NCBI RefSeq assembly: GCF_963678635.1
Contig: NC_087069.1
Span: 22,786,360-22,850,359 of the forward strand
DNA from: Symsagittifera roscoffensis
Taxonomy: Eukaryota > Xenacoelomorpha > Acoela > Convolutidae
Direction of reading: 5' to 3'
Length of the DNA: 64,000 bases
Shown here piece after piece: positions 32,041 to 44,130 of the stretch. Both the position numbers and the translations under genes were made by a program. The notes under the pieces were generated by a model. It did not search any database. It was not told where the DNA came from and worked only from the letters and a program-made list of their open reading frames with translations. The first letter of the stretch is position 1. Every line of letters begins with the position of its first letter.

Positions 32041-34050
32041 AAACTACAACCAGGACAAGCTGTGGTAGCAATTTTTAGAATGAGAAATTTGAATTCGTTA
32101 AGTGATAGTAAACAGGTTTGCTTAGTACCGAATCTAAATAGTCAGAGTGCGGTGATTTTAGGCCGGAGCTTCTCGGTAACGCGAAACGGACTGTGTGTTA
32201 GTGTGTTGTTGAACACACTGGACACCACGGTTTCAATCCAGCGTGGAAAGAAGCTTGGCTACGCTTTGCCGATGAGGACCGACTATGAGGAGACACAAAA
32301 CTTGAAGAAATATAGTGTGAAAGACTGTCCTTATCATGCCAATAAAGATAAGATTTTAAAGAGGACTAATGAATTAAAATCTATTCATAAATTGTTTTCA
32401 ATGAAATCCGAAACGGACGACGGCTTATCAAGCTGCTCGAATTTTCCGGAACGCCCCTCGTCATATGAACTAGAATCTGACAAACCGGTTTTGCCAGAGA
32501 TAGGACATTTAAAAGGGAAAATAGGTGAGGGAGATTTCGAAAAATTGCGGGACCTCCTAAATCGGAACGCAGACGTATTTTCAAAACATAAGGCGGATAT
32601 CGGTTGCTGTAATTTCGTCGAACACGAAATCGAACTAGAAGAGGGCGCCGTTCCCCACAGGGAAGGCGCAAGACGAATGACGCCACACAAATCGGAAGCG
32701 TGCCGAGCGGAAATAGAAATGTTGCTTGAATACGACATGATAGAACCCTCGAAATCGCCATGGGCTTGTGGGGTAGTAATGGCGAAAAAGAAGGGGGGGC
32801 AGCTTAGATTCTGTTGCGACTTTCGTTACTTGAACGCGGTAACGATAAAAGATGCGTACCCGATACCGCGAATAGACGAGAGCCTATCTAAGCTTGGTGA
32901 TGCCAAATTCTTCACCACATTGGACTTAGGTTCTGCCTTCTGGCAGGTCCCTCTGCGGAAGAAGGACAGAGAGAAAACCGGATTCGCGTGCGAATTGGGA
33001 TTGTACCAGTGGAAGAGGATGCCCTTCAGCTTGTGCAATGCAACGGCCACTTTTCAAAGACTGGTGGCTCAGGCTTTGACGAGAGTGACCAAGAAGTACG
33101 GGAATCTCGTGATGTGTTACGTGGATGACGTAGTCATAGCGACACCGACCCTGGAAGACCACATTGATAGGTCTTTGGATGCATGAAAAGAGCTGGATTG
33201 AAGTGCAAACCATCGAAATGTGAAATCCTTAGGGATTCGATTAAGTACCTAGGAAGAATGGTGGCTAGGCATGGAGTCAGGCCGGACCCGGAAGCAGTGG
33301 AAGCAGTGTTGACATGGAAGGCCCCCAGAACGGACACACAGCTGCTGAGCTTCCTAGGGTTTGCCAATCACTACCGAGAATTCATAAAAGGATATGCGGA
33401 CAAGGTGTATCCGATGCAGAAGCTGATGCGCAACAAGGGGAAAAAGTTCGAATGGAACGATGAGGCACAGGTTGCTTTCGAGAACATAAAGCGGGAACTG
33501 TACGAAGCGCCAGTGCTGCGCATGCCTACAGAAAAGGGCATGTATGTTCTCGACACAGACGCATCGGTGGTGGACATCTCAGGAATCTTGCATCAAGAGC
33601 AAGAATGGAACGGAAGAACAGTTCTCCGTCCCATTGCATACGGCAGCAAGGTCTTGAGTGACACAGAGATGAAATATGGCGCACCAAAAGCAGAAATGTT
33701 TGCAGTAGTCACCTTCGTGGAGAAGTACCGTGCATACTTGGGGAGCGCTCCCTTCAAGTTACGCGTGGACAACAGAGCGTTATCCTGGTTGAAGACCTAC
33801 TCGATGGATCAGAGTTATATTGGTAGATGGATAGTAAGACTGGATGGCTACCATATGATAATCGAACATAGGATGCGTGATAAACACCAGAATGCTGACA
33901 GCCTCAGCAAGAAAACTGAGTTCTATGAAAGATTGGAGCAGAAGCAGGCCAATCAGGCGGAAATAAAGGAGGGATTCTCCTTTCTGGACAAAGAAACTTA
34001 TGAAGCGCTTCCCTTAACGAGATGGTTGGATAAGTCTGGACATCCATTTC
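32026..34050 (+). pseudogene. pol: Reverse transcriptase and RNase H, copy 2
   Basis: RT is complete in motifs: RFCCDFRYLNAVT, TTLDLGSAFWQVPLRKKDREK, WKRMPFSLCNATATF and YVDD at 33118-33129. A 10-bp deletion at about 33170 shifts the frame after HIDR; the second frame (33183 on) holds the thumb and RNase H (VLDTDASVVD, APKAEMFAVV, RVDNRALSWL). This copy keeps the segment lost from copy 1 between WQVPL and WKRMPF. Confidence 0.88.
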
Positions 34051-36338
34051 CAGGGCACCCTGAGTTACCTGTAGAGAAAGCAGCCGAGATAAAGATCCCA
34101 TCCAAGGAGGACCCAGTCCCCTTGGATCTGTTGCTGCGCTCGAACCTGGTCCAGCAAGAACTCTCTCGCATGAACATAAACAGCCTCTCATTATTGGATA
34201 AAACGGTGCAAGTCACACCGCAAGTGATGCCGATGCTGAGTGGGTTGTTGGAAAGAGAAGTGACCAGGGATGACCCCGAGTGGACAGCAGCAGTGGCATC
34301 GCTAACAGTCAGTGAGAAAGTGAAGATCATGCCGTCCAGACGACAGCACGAAGAGAACGAGAGGGATTATAGGACAATAGTTCAGCAACTAGTATCCTCA
34401 ATACCCCTAGAGATTTTAACCAGTACTTCTTACGGACAGAAAGAACAGGGGAGCAGCAAGCGAAAGAAAACCGTCACCTTTGTGGACCGGGATAAGGGGG
34501 CTGAGGTGGAACAAAATCTGCTGCAAAACTATTTGTCCGGGGAGACAGATAATGAGAAGAGCCAGCGATCACAAGATCAACACCCGGGACAAGAAAATTT
34601 GTCCGGGGAGTCTGAGATTGACGGGAAAATTCCTGATGAGAAACAGGAACTAGAGAACAAGGTTTTGTCCGGGGAGTTCAGGTGGATGCGAAGGAAGCAC
34701 AGACTTGATCTGGAGGAGCGTGCAGTCTCCAGCACAACCTCTTCGACGGATGATAATTCAGGAACCTCAGGAATGGACACCTATTCAGACAGGAAGTCGA
34801 GCTCGGGATCAGAACTGTCAGAACTGGTGATACACACGCTACTAGTGAAAACTCGGGCAAGGGACCTGGACAGAGAGGTGTACCAGGATCCTGACAGTGA
34901 TCGCTACCTAATACCAAGCGAAAGAGTCTTTGACAACGCAGCGGATGACTTGGAGACGATAGCGGTATCGAAACGTTCGATAAGCCTGTTGCCACAGAAA
35001 GAGGTAGTCAGGACTTATCTTCAGCCGTTTGAACAAGAAACACAACCGTTGGTGAAGATTTGGTGCGTTAAGATGGAAGAAGACACACATCAGCCCAACG
35101 AGCTGAATAGTCAGATGAGGGTCATGAAGACGTACTTGAAGGCGAGATACAGACTCTCGGACCTTCTAAGGGCGCAGAGAAATGATCGCATGACAAGCAA
35201 CCTGAAAAGGTGGATCGAGAATGGTTCTCCGGATAAAGGGGACCTCGAGGAAGATAGTTATCGCATCCTGAGACAATACTTCATGCAGAAGGAAGGGAGG
35301 TTATATTTGAACAAGGACGGGATTGTGGCTTGCAAAAGAAGGGAAGAAGACAGAGTCCTATACAAGTATAACGCGATAGTGTTACCGCAACTCTATCAGA
35401 CAGAACTATTATTCAGGTCACATGATCAAATAGGCCATCAGGGGATCGACAAAGTATATCAGAGGATCCTGAAGCGCTTTGAGTGGCCTGGGATGAAAAA
35501 AGCATGCGAGAAATGGGTAACAGCATGTCTGTAATGCCAACAGGTCAAGGATCCAAGGAAGTTGCGATTTCCTTTACAATCGATCGAGTCGTCTGAATTC
35601 AACGAGGTGGTGCAAATGGATCACCAAAAGATATGCATGACAGACAACGGTTACAATCAGGTGCTGGTCATGATAGATCATTTTACGAAGTATGTAGAGG
35701 CCGTGCCCTGCATAACTGCCTCGGCGGAAGAGACATGCGACCACCTGATCAATACGTGGATAGCAAGACATGGTTGTCCGATGACGTTTCAATCGGATAA
35801 TGGAACAGCTTTCGTAGGAGAGCTTACGAAAGAGCTTATGAGACGCTCACAGGTCGCTCAGGCTCACTCCACGACATACCACCCTCAGACGAATGGCTTA
35901 GTGGGAAGACAGAATAGGACGTTAGTGTCGATGCTAAGAGTATATTGTTCCAGGTATATGACCGATTGGGGCAGATACCTTCCACAGGTGATGGGAGCAT
36001 ATAATAGCACGCAACACTCCACCACTGGAGTCAGTCCACACATGATGCTAACTGGACACGAAAAGTCTTTACCCTTAACCTTCTTCTACCCAGAATATGA
36101 GGGAAAGAAAATGTCCCCACAGGTCTACGTGAGGGATGTGATCAGACGACAACAGGAGTTGAACGATTTGTGTAGACGAAATACTCAGCAGGCACAGGCA
36201 AGGCAGAGGAAAAAATTCGACAAGAAAGCAGCTGGTGCAAAGGCTTACTCAGTGGGAGACTACGTATGGGTATTTCAGAACGTTATACCACCGAAAGGGA
36301 CGAAAGAGCTCCTAAAAACTGGAGGGGACCCTTCATGA
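34051..36338 (+). pseudogene. pol: Pol linker and integrase, copy 2
   Basis: The linker carries the three LSGE units again (NYLSGET, ENLSGES, KVLSGEF; TTGTCCGGGGAG each time). Integrase: HDQIGHQG and CL-TAA-CQQV, with the stop at 35532-35534 inside the zinc site; VQMDHQK, FQSDNGTAF; then NGLVGRQNRTL, where the catalytic Glu is Gly. This copy could not make active integrase even without the stop. Confidence 0.85.
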
Positions 36339-37774
36339 TTACAGAGGTGCACCAGGAGGGACGCTTTTATAGACTGAGTACTGGCCGAGCCGCCATCTAC
36401 GAGAACATCAAGCCACACAATCCATCGACAGAAGACTGGTGTATACCTGCAGACATGGAAGAAGGGGATTATCTAATGATGAATCCTGCTTGTGAGGTCA
36501 ATGAAAAGGGCACCAGGGAAAAGAACGATGGAAACGAAGTCGTAGAGGAAGGTACGGATACACCGCTGGACCTGGATCCAAACGAGCAGATCGAAGCGGA
36601 CGACGAAACCTTACCCTACGCAGAGGAAGATTGGCAGGATCCCGAACAGATAGAGGTTCCCAAGAACTTGGAACCGGATCTTCCGTTCACGATACAGACT
36701 CGTCAGAAGGACGGGATGAGACCAAGAAAGAAATACAATCCTTACGGTGACGACTTCGTAGTGGATAGGATAGATCTGAAGAAGATAGTGGAGGAAGTAG
36801 TGGGTCTAGAGGAAATAACTGTGTCACAAGGTATTGACATAGTTGATGATCACGACGATGAGTGGGTTGACGACTGGTCGAAACCCGAGGTAGAATTCGA
36901 TGACGAGCAACAGCAGTCAAATGAACAAGACTTGACGAACCTGCGTGTCTTAGAGTGGCTGAATGAAACGACCTCGGATCCAGAGGAGACCAGTGTCACG
37001 ATTCAAGACGTAGATCGTGGAAGCATGAAATACATCAAGACCGAACGAGATGATCCTTCCTGGGCTGCCCAGGAAGGACGACTACTCATTCCAGCTTCTA
37101 ACCTCAACTTGATACCCGGTATGCGATCGACGGGGACGTCGATGGATATTTTTGTCCGGGGAGTGGGGGTAGGACTTACCCACACTGAAAACTTGATAAT
37201 AAAAAAATTAAGAATAGCAAGAGAAACAGGAGACTTAGAAGCAGAAACAGGCGAAGAACCTAAGAAACCTGACATAGGCAGGGTAGTTGAGTCATATTTT
37301 AACTTACCAAATGAATATTCAAGTAACATAATACTAACAGACAGTGATTTCATACTCACAAACAGAACATGTGCGATAGCAATCACAGCAGACATGAGTT
37401 TTAGGACAGCGCTAGCGGCAGATTTTAAGAGATAATACAAAAACGTGGAATTCCTTTGGAAGCAAAGACCAGGGATAGGGGGCGTAGCAGCCTTACATAC
37501 GGCGGCGTCGCAGATACCGGGAAAATACTTGTGCTTCTTGGTAACGAGGGCGACGGAGAAGCAGCACGTGGACCCAGAGAACCTAGTCTTGTCCTTGACG
37601 AGGCTGAGGGACTTCCTTGTCGACATGGACGTGAAGGAGCTCTCGCTTCCAGTGTACGATCCAAACAGAGGAAGACTGCATACTCGGGAATTGTACGCGC
37701 TTGTACACGTGATATTCTCTGATACGAATATACAAGTATACCTACATAAGAAATATTACTTAAGTATAGGCTGA
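36266..37774 (+). pseudogene. pol: Integrase C-terminal tail fused to the macro domain, copy 2
   Basis: One frame runs 36266-37435 from the GPY/F module (GPFMITEVHQEGRFYRLS) through an acidic linker (DDHDDEWVDDWSK) into the macro domain (CAIAITADMSFRTALAADFKR), then TAA at about 37433 where copy 1 has GAA. The frame resumes to 37774 (YLCFLVTRAT, ENLVLSLTRLRDF, LSLPVYDPNRGRL). This shows that the macro domain is the C-terminal part of Pol and not a separate gene. Linker sequence includes another TTGTCCGGGGAG (about 37155) read in a different frame (FVRGV). Confidence 0.75.
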
Positions 37775-38183
37775 GTGATGTGCGAGAGGGTGTTAGGCCA
37801 AAGACTAAGTTGTATGTAATATGTGATATGTGTGTTATGTTATGTTATGTTATGTTATGTTATGTGTTAGGTCATTAAGATCATGGGTAAGTAGGGGTTA
37901 GTGACCATGAACAACTAAATGACGATCTTGGGAATAGATCCAAAGTTTGGACTGTCCAATCTTAGGTCGAGTTCCAAAATTTTAGAAATCAATTGATTTT
38001 AATAAATTTTAGGATAAATATCTTTTTATCTGAACTGTTTTAAGCAAATTTTAATGATATATGTTAAGGTGAAACTGACAAGTGTGATATTTGTGATTTC
38101 TTTTCTAGATCCTGATTGATCATTTAATTGCTCACTTGAGTCAAAATCGTAGAATCAAACCGAATCAAACTTGAAAGAACAGA
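37775..38183 (+). promoter_or_regulatory. Spacer before ORF-X, copy 2
   Basis: Non-coding. It has a GTTAT-type pentamer repeat (TTATG)n at about 37834-37864, the acceptor-like TTTCTTTTCTAG at 38097-38108 and a purine-rich AAACTTGAAAGAACAG just before the ATG at 38184. It matches copy 1 12920-13317 closely. Confidence 0.5.
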
Positions 38184-40460
38184 ATGGACAATTTCAACTT
38201 GGATGAATTGATGGACCTGGCAGAGGCATATGTAGGACCGACGATAGATGCGATCTATCGTCGGCTGATCGATCGAGACTTCGCTCTGGAGGACCCAGAG
38301 GTAGTCATGTTACTGACCGCCCTGATCAACATCTTGGAGCACGACAACCGTGGGGACCGCCCCACGGAAGTCCTGTTGATGGCAGCATATGGAGAAAGAG
38401 GAGTACTAGACCGCCCGAACATGAGAGTGATGAGGTGGAGAAACGGGGCTCTCTCAGGGAGTGACTTGGCGAATGAGCCTGGATTGAGAAGTTCTAAGAC
38501 TTACCGACCAGGTGAGATGCCAATGCCCTCCAAGCCCAAACCTGGGCTGACGAGAATGCATCGGGAGATGAACAGCGAGGCGACCTCGTCTGGTTCACCA
38601 CTGAGAGCAGCTGTGCCACCAAAAAGGGCGAAAGTAGCACAGAAGGTTCAGACGAACCAAACCATGCAAGATCTGGACGAGATGAACGATGAGCTGAAAA
38701 GTACAAAGAAGGAGCTGGACGAGATGACCAGAAGCATGCTCCAGATGGAGGAAGATCGGGACATGTGGAGAAAGTTGTTTGAAGACTGCAACAAAAAGCA
38801 GGGTCAAGAGATTGAGCGCTTGAGGCAGGAATACAAAGAGCGATCGGAGCAGGTGGCGTTGACAACGGCCGTGGAGAAAGTGATACCTGCAAGGGATATT
38901 CCTCGTGGGCAGTCCCCGATGGAGCTCTTGACGCCTCGAGAAATGAGTCAAACAACGGAGACACGGCTCCCAGCAGAGACAAATCGAGTAAAGATCCCGG
39001 ATCCTAGTGACACCTTGGGTGATCCCGTCGTAGAACAGACAGTGAGGAAACTGATAGAGACAGCTGGACGACTGGTCGCTAACAAGAAAGCGCCAGGTTC
39101 CGGGGTGACTGCACCCTATGGAACGATTGACAATACGGGCAGAGTACGACTCTCCCAGACTGTGATCAGACAGGGGATAAGTGACGTGACACCACTCATG
39201 GGGAGCTCGAGAATCCCAGAGAGGAAAGTGCGGAAGATGCCAGCGAAGAAAGTGTCTCGCATAATAGACGTGCAAAAGAATAATCAATTGAAATACAATT
39301 TCACGGGAGTTCCGGAGACAGATCCGAGGGCCTGCTTCAATCGAGCTACTTGGAGCCCGGCTGTAAACCTGCAGCAACCACCACTCGGGACATCTCATCT
39401 GATACTGGGAGACAGCTTGGTCAGAGTGCTGTCGAATTTGAGGACCTCGTGGGTCACCACGGTGATGGCCTTTGGAGGCGCGACGATAGCCCAATTATAT
39501 CGGATGGTGGAACTGATGAATCCAGGGAGGATTCCCAATGTGATGATCTTAGTTGGGACGAATGACATCTCCAGAGGCTCAGACGAGCAGGAAGCACTAT
39601 GGGAGTCAATGATGGTGTGTTTGTTTACGACCCTCTGGCAGAAATTCAGTTGCGCGGTACTGACCGTTTGCACTGTGCCAATGAATACGAGAAGCCTGAC
39701 GGCATCATGAAGAAGGCACAACGAGGGAGTCGTCAGGTGGAACAACATCTTGAGGAACCTAGCAAGTCGAAACGCCGGAAGAATGATCCTCATGGACATC
39801 GAACATGAGTTGAGAGCCATGGATCAGGCCAGACTGACCACGGACGGCATCCACTTCGACAGTATCGAAGGACAAGCTTGGTTGAATCGAGTCTTCCAAG
39901 AGCGGTTGGACGAGCTGGAAGCAGAACTCTTTGACACAGGAGTGCTGAAGGAAGAAGGAACAGTGAGTGATGCGGTGATTACCAACTTTGTGCCTCCTAG
40001 CCTGGAAACACGCTTGGGTACGGTCCCGGCCGTCACGAACTACATGCAACAAAGCTCCAGCAAACCAGGTCAAAGAACAGACGTACAGAATCGATTGGGA
40101 GAAGCACCGATGAGGAGGACCATTCATCCTAGGAGAAGAAGAGGAACCGGTCAACCCAATCGAAGAGACAGCAGGCACATCTAGATCGGACACTAGATCG
40201 AAGACGACAAGTACCAGTCGAGAGGAGAGACCGAGCAGAGGCTCATTGATGTGGTCGAGACCCATACCGTCTCCCTGGCATATATACAAAGACGAACTAA
40301 TGAAGCTGGATCTCCAGAGAGTAAGCTTCATCGAAGATGCAAGGAGGATGCTGAATGGAGCGACGCTATCCGTCAACAGATTGTACTCGATAACCGGCGT
40401 AGACTGGTTGATAGCCGCTAGCATAAATTTCAGCTCCACGACGGCCTTGAGATTTGCTGC
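38184..40460 (+). pseudogene. ORF-X N-terminal and SGNH-like part, copy 2
   Basis: Start ATG at 38184; a 508-codon frame to TGA at 39708-39710, then 39750-40184 and 40246-40479 in other frames. Same layout as copy 1: helical N-terminus, coiled coil, SGNH motifs (LILGDSLVRVL, FGGATIAQL, VGTNDIS, then TTDGIHF after the stop). The segment 39750-40184 encodes the same protein as copy 1 10922-11356, including its terminating frameshift. The second SGNH-like domain is almost wholly lost: the sequence stops at about 40455 in the segment ITGVDWLIAASINFSSTTALR. Confidence 0.75.
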
Positions 40461-40468
40461 CATGGAGG
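40450..40468 (+). other. Internal deletion junction in ORF-X, copy 2
   Basis: Left flank matches copy 1 at about 10655, right flank at about 5535 (minus strand), so about 5.1 kb is missing. The junction is TTTGCTGCCATGG with 2-4 bp of possible microhomology (TG/GCC). Confidence 0.85.
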
Positions 40469-41864
40469 AACCGATGTGAATCTAGTGACTGCACTAGGAT
40501 TCTACATCATGTTTGGTTCTTTAGAGTCACTATTGAATCTAGAGCAGAAACATGAGATGGTCACAGCCATCAGTGTAGAAGTATTCCCAGGAGTTCTGCA
40601 GACTGAGCAGAAATACATAGGAAAATGGAGGGAAGCAATCGAGACGGAAATGAACATCAGACATAGTGAGTCTTATTGTAGGCCATCAGGAGCACGATAT
40701 TTGGTGGGTTCAACATTGGCTCCAATGTGCAAGAGCAGATACCCTGTACATTTCGTAGCTGTGGACGTGAAGAGTACAAGAACGATTGTGGATCAAGCCT
40801 TCTCAGTGCCGAAGTGTGTGAGTCTGGCGAGAATGTCCGAGAAGTCATACGAGTTGCTATGTAAGATGTTCTCAGCAGTTCCAGAGAGAACCAAAGAAGA
40901 ATTGGGGTCAATATTAGGAAAGAAGTTCATGGGATATGTGAGCGGGAATTTCAGTGACTTCGAGAGACAGAAACAGAGAGGATCAACTGTCACAGATTGC
41001 AATGCAGTAGATGAGAATGATGAAGTCCACCGAGTGATGATGGAAGTGGAACCATTGCTGGAAGCTTCGGGAAAACGTAATTGGAGGAGCATCATGTTGA
41101 CGCATGACGAGTTTCCTTGCCACTGCTTGCTGCAGACCTGGTGGTATCCCAAGCGTAGTAATCTGATGTTGATCTGGGACTTTGGAGAGCTGCTCTCCAT
41201 GGGTTTACCAGATTCATCACAGCCCGTAACAATAGTGATAGTGGGAGTTATGATGGCGATACGATGGCTGGAAGCTCATGTTAGAGAAAATAACAGACAT
41301 GAGGCACCGACGAGAGAACAGTTGCGGAAGTTAGATGGTCTAAAAGATTTAGATCTTTTTGAGACATAGTGCAAAGTTCTAAACATTCCGATGGAAGTGA
41401 AGAAGATATGGGCAAGCAAACGATTGATGCCATGGTTCAGAGCTAACATGACTGCATGGTTGTACGAGTATGCGAAAAAGCATATGTCGAAGCATGGCAG
41501 AGTGTACAGTGAGTATCAGCTGGACATTGGAGCAGCGGCTTTCAAGCAAGCTCTCGTGACTCATCGGAATGCAGTGACCACCGCTGTGAAAAGAATTTCC
41601 AGGACGAGTGAACGTAGTGGAAAGGAGAAAGCAGAGATGCTGAAAGAAGATTTGGAGAGAAACGTGACGTTGTGTCTCCACAACAGCTTCTGCAGGAACA
41701 GAGAATCTAACGTGGATCCCCTACCTTGCTGCAAACAGAGGGTAGAAGAGCGGAGGTGTTGGAGGACGGCTTCCAGCAGCGTCAGGATAGCTAACGACGT
41801 GTTACAAGATACGGAAACTGAGAGAACAGAGTCAGTGTCACAGGAGGGAGAAATGGAACATTGA
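40469..41864 (+). pseudogene. ORF-X C-terminal region, copy 2
   Basis: Frames 40476-41369 and 41391-41864 match copy 1 about 5520-4117 (NLVTALGFY, YLVGSTLAPMC, MGYVSGNFSDF, CLLQTWWYPKRSNLMLIWD, and the terminal Cys cluster). A TAG near 41367 (ATG in copy 1) interrupts the frame. No known domain. The C-terminus ends GEMEH before TGA. Confidence 0.7.
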
Positions 41865-41961
41865 CGGATGACCGAAGAACAGGATGAAGAAAGAGATGAA
41901 ATTGGAAGAGTTTGGAAGTTTTAGAGCTTCTAAACGATGAAAAAGGAAGAAAACAAAGGAG
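41865..41961 (+). promoter_or_regulatory. 3' UTR and polypurine tract, copy 2
   Basis: Purine-rich GATGAAAAAGGAAGAAAAC then AAAGGAG, followed by TGATGAAG, the inferred LTR start. It is the direct equivalent of 4019-4116 in copy 1. Confidence 0.55.
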
Positions 41962-43605
41962 TGATGAAGAAAAGTTGGAACTCAGAATTGTTTTATGTGT
42001 GTGAAAAACTCAAGTGAGAAACCAAGCAACCAAGTTGTAATTGAAAACTGAAACATTAAGTTGAGTTTTGAAATTGTTGCATTTATAAATTTGCATTTTG
42101 ATTTTAGTTGAAGTGGCTTTAGAGCCACTCACTTACTATTTATTTAGGAAGGCTTAAGTGAAGGAGTATATTTAAATATTCCAGCCTGCATGACTGTTTT
42201 TAACCAGCTAGGAGAACTGATCACTTTGTGATGACATGGAAGGCTTGAGTAATCTCTCGAAGAGGGAGATTGTTTCATTGTTCTTTCTAACCACAGAGTT
42301 TCTTAGTTTTAATATTCAGGACAATAACAAGCAAGATTTCCGTAGGGAAGAAGCATAGTAGGATAATTTTAGCTTGTTGGTTGGCAGGACTGTCCTGCAA
42401 GCCAACACCTTTTAAATCTAAGAGAAAAAGTTTTAATCGGGACATTGACACTGGAAGTCAGAAAATATGTTTTATCTTAAGTCATATCCTCAATGTGCAG
42501 ATTGATGAAAGAATTTGAAGGCTATAGTGATGTAGTATGATGCCATTTATATTCTGCAGTGAGTCGATGTGACGTAGATAAAAGTAATTTCGTGCATTTT
42601 GTAAATTCTGTTCGATGACACTGTATCTATTTTACGAACATTGCGTGATTCAATGAGGACATTGACCGGACTGTCCGGGGAGTATGTGACATTCGACCAG
42701 AATGTGAAAAATGCAATATCTGCAGAATTCGAATTTTTAGCAGCGAGCCTTCCGGATTGGTGATTATTAAGAATTAAGAACGTTATTGGAACAATTGGCC
42801 GAACGGTGAGGGCAAGAATATTCTGGTATTTTAAAATTTTAAAAATTCGAATTATGACGTCATATTTCTGAGAAACGTCAGAAACGGCCATTTTGGCGAG
42901 GAAGTCAAAGAAAAACAACAACATTAGTTGCGCGGACGATAAGTACGAAAATTGTGAGAAAAAACAATAGCAGATTGCAGGAATAGCAATGAACACTCCG
43001 AGTTGCAACTATTGTGTCGCTACAATAGTTGCAAGGCCGTTGCAGACAACGGTGAAGGGTGGAGGTCAGCCTTCCGCATTAAGAAGAAGTCAAGATTAGC
43101 GAGCTTGATTCAGTGGATTCAAGAATCCGGAAGGGTTTCGGGACTGAAACTTTTAGACTGTTATATAGACTTTTAGCTTCTTGTCATGTCCTGATTTGAA
43201 TTTAATTAACAACTGGATTCATTTTGATAAGGATGAGAAGCTAGGAGTTGGGGGAAAGGGTTGATCCATCTTCGATGGAGATGATGATTTTTATCTACTG
43301 AACAAAAACAATCGTAATATAATAAATAGTAGTAGCCCTGTTTTTAGGAGTGACCTCGTGGTCTGGGGATACTGAGACCCAGCCATGGGCTCACTATTTC
43401 TGCATGTAATCTAGTTAATTTGAGTGTTTTGACCGAAGCCGAAAGCAGTGACGTTTTTGTCGACCCGATGTTGGAAAAGATCAGCGAAAGTACTGGCTTG
43501 GTAGAGACGGTGAAAAACATGCAAAGCTCTGTTTAGACGTAAGCCAGTCGTCTTAAGACTTAGTTTTGTTTTCCGTCGATATGTATCTTCCGGGCGAATG
43601 TTACA
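41962..43605 (+). repeat. Copy 2 3' LTR
   Basis: TG start inferred at 41962; the end ...GGGCGAATGTTACA at 43605 is firm. The inner hairpins and CTGTCCGGGGAG motif (about 42674) match the other LTRs. Together with 25791-26705 it forms a long inverted repeat, because that fragment belongs to copy 1 on the opposite strand. Polyadenylation and promoter positions are not resolved. Confidence 0.75.
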
Positions 43606-44130
43606 TTTTTCTGTGTTCTCGTGCGACTGTTTTCTACTCTATTTGGTGTTGTTCTGCTTTTCTCAACTTTTTCGGTCAAAATGGCCGTTTTTCGTATTTC
43701 TGAGAAATATCCTTTCGTCAATCGAAATTTTGAAAATAGAAAATTCTAGAATGTTTCGACCCTCCTTTCAAGCACTTTTTCGTTGTTAAGGCCTTTTCCC
43801 TCTATTTCGTGCTTCACCGGAAGGTTGCGCTGTTCCAATCTGGCAGAATGGCACATACTCCCCGGACAGTCCCCATCAATGTCCCTATTGATCGCAGAAC
43901 ACGGGGTTATCGTCAAGTAGTGTTCCAGTTCTCAAATCAATCTTAAAAATCGCATTAGAAAATGAAATTTATCTACTCCACCTCAACTCACTACGTGTCA
44001 CAAATGGCATCATACTACATCTCACTGCCTTTCAACATTTTCAAAAATTTTGCACCATGAGGAGTATCCTAGATAAAATTCTCACTACTTACGTCATCTT
44101 GCCATAAAACTTCTTTTCGCTCTTGCTGAT
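43606..44130 (-). repeat. Diverged LTR relic between copies 2 and 3
   Basis: It aligns with LTR positions about 3010-3520 of copy 1: the AAAATGGCCGTTT block, CACATACTCCCCGGACAGTCC (43854-43874), AATGGCATCATACTACAT and a trailing ATGAGGAGTATCCTAGATAAAA. It is in the same orientation as copies 1 and 3 and heavily diverged. It is an LTR fragment older than its neighbours, and copy 3 abuts it at 44131. Confidence 0.65.

Larger units (their letters stand above)
26706..43605 (+). mobile_element. Copy 2: same retroelement, plus strand, 5'-truncated, internally deleted
   Basis: Leader from 26706 (no 5' LTR or primer-binding site), gag 28233-30560, pol with macro domain to 37774, spacer, ORF-X 38184-41864 with about 5.1 kb missing, 3' LTR 41962-43605. 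ORF-X N-terminal protein differs from copy 1 at only about nine of 507 residues, and both share two inactivating changes. Copy-specific lesions include ATG to ATA at the gag start, stops in gag, a T-run insertion after protease, a 10-bp deletion in RT, TAA in the integrase zinc site, and loss of the integrase catalytic Glu. Confidence 0.85.

Noticed and set aside
25791-43605. A DNA transposon (Maverick/Polinton-like) with 0.9-kb terminal inverted repeats
   Set aside because: 25791-26705 and 42690-43605 are inverted relative to each other, but the left fragment fits copy 1's 5' LTR (direct repeat with 2371-3289, followed by a PBS). No matching target duplication, no DNA polymerase B, and the enzymes are RT, RNase H and integrase.
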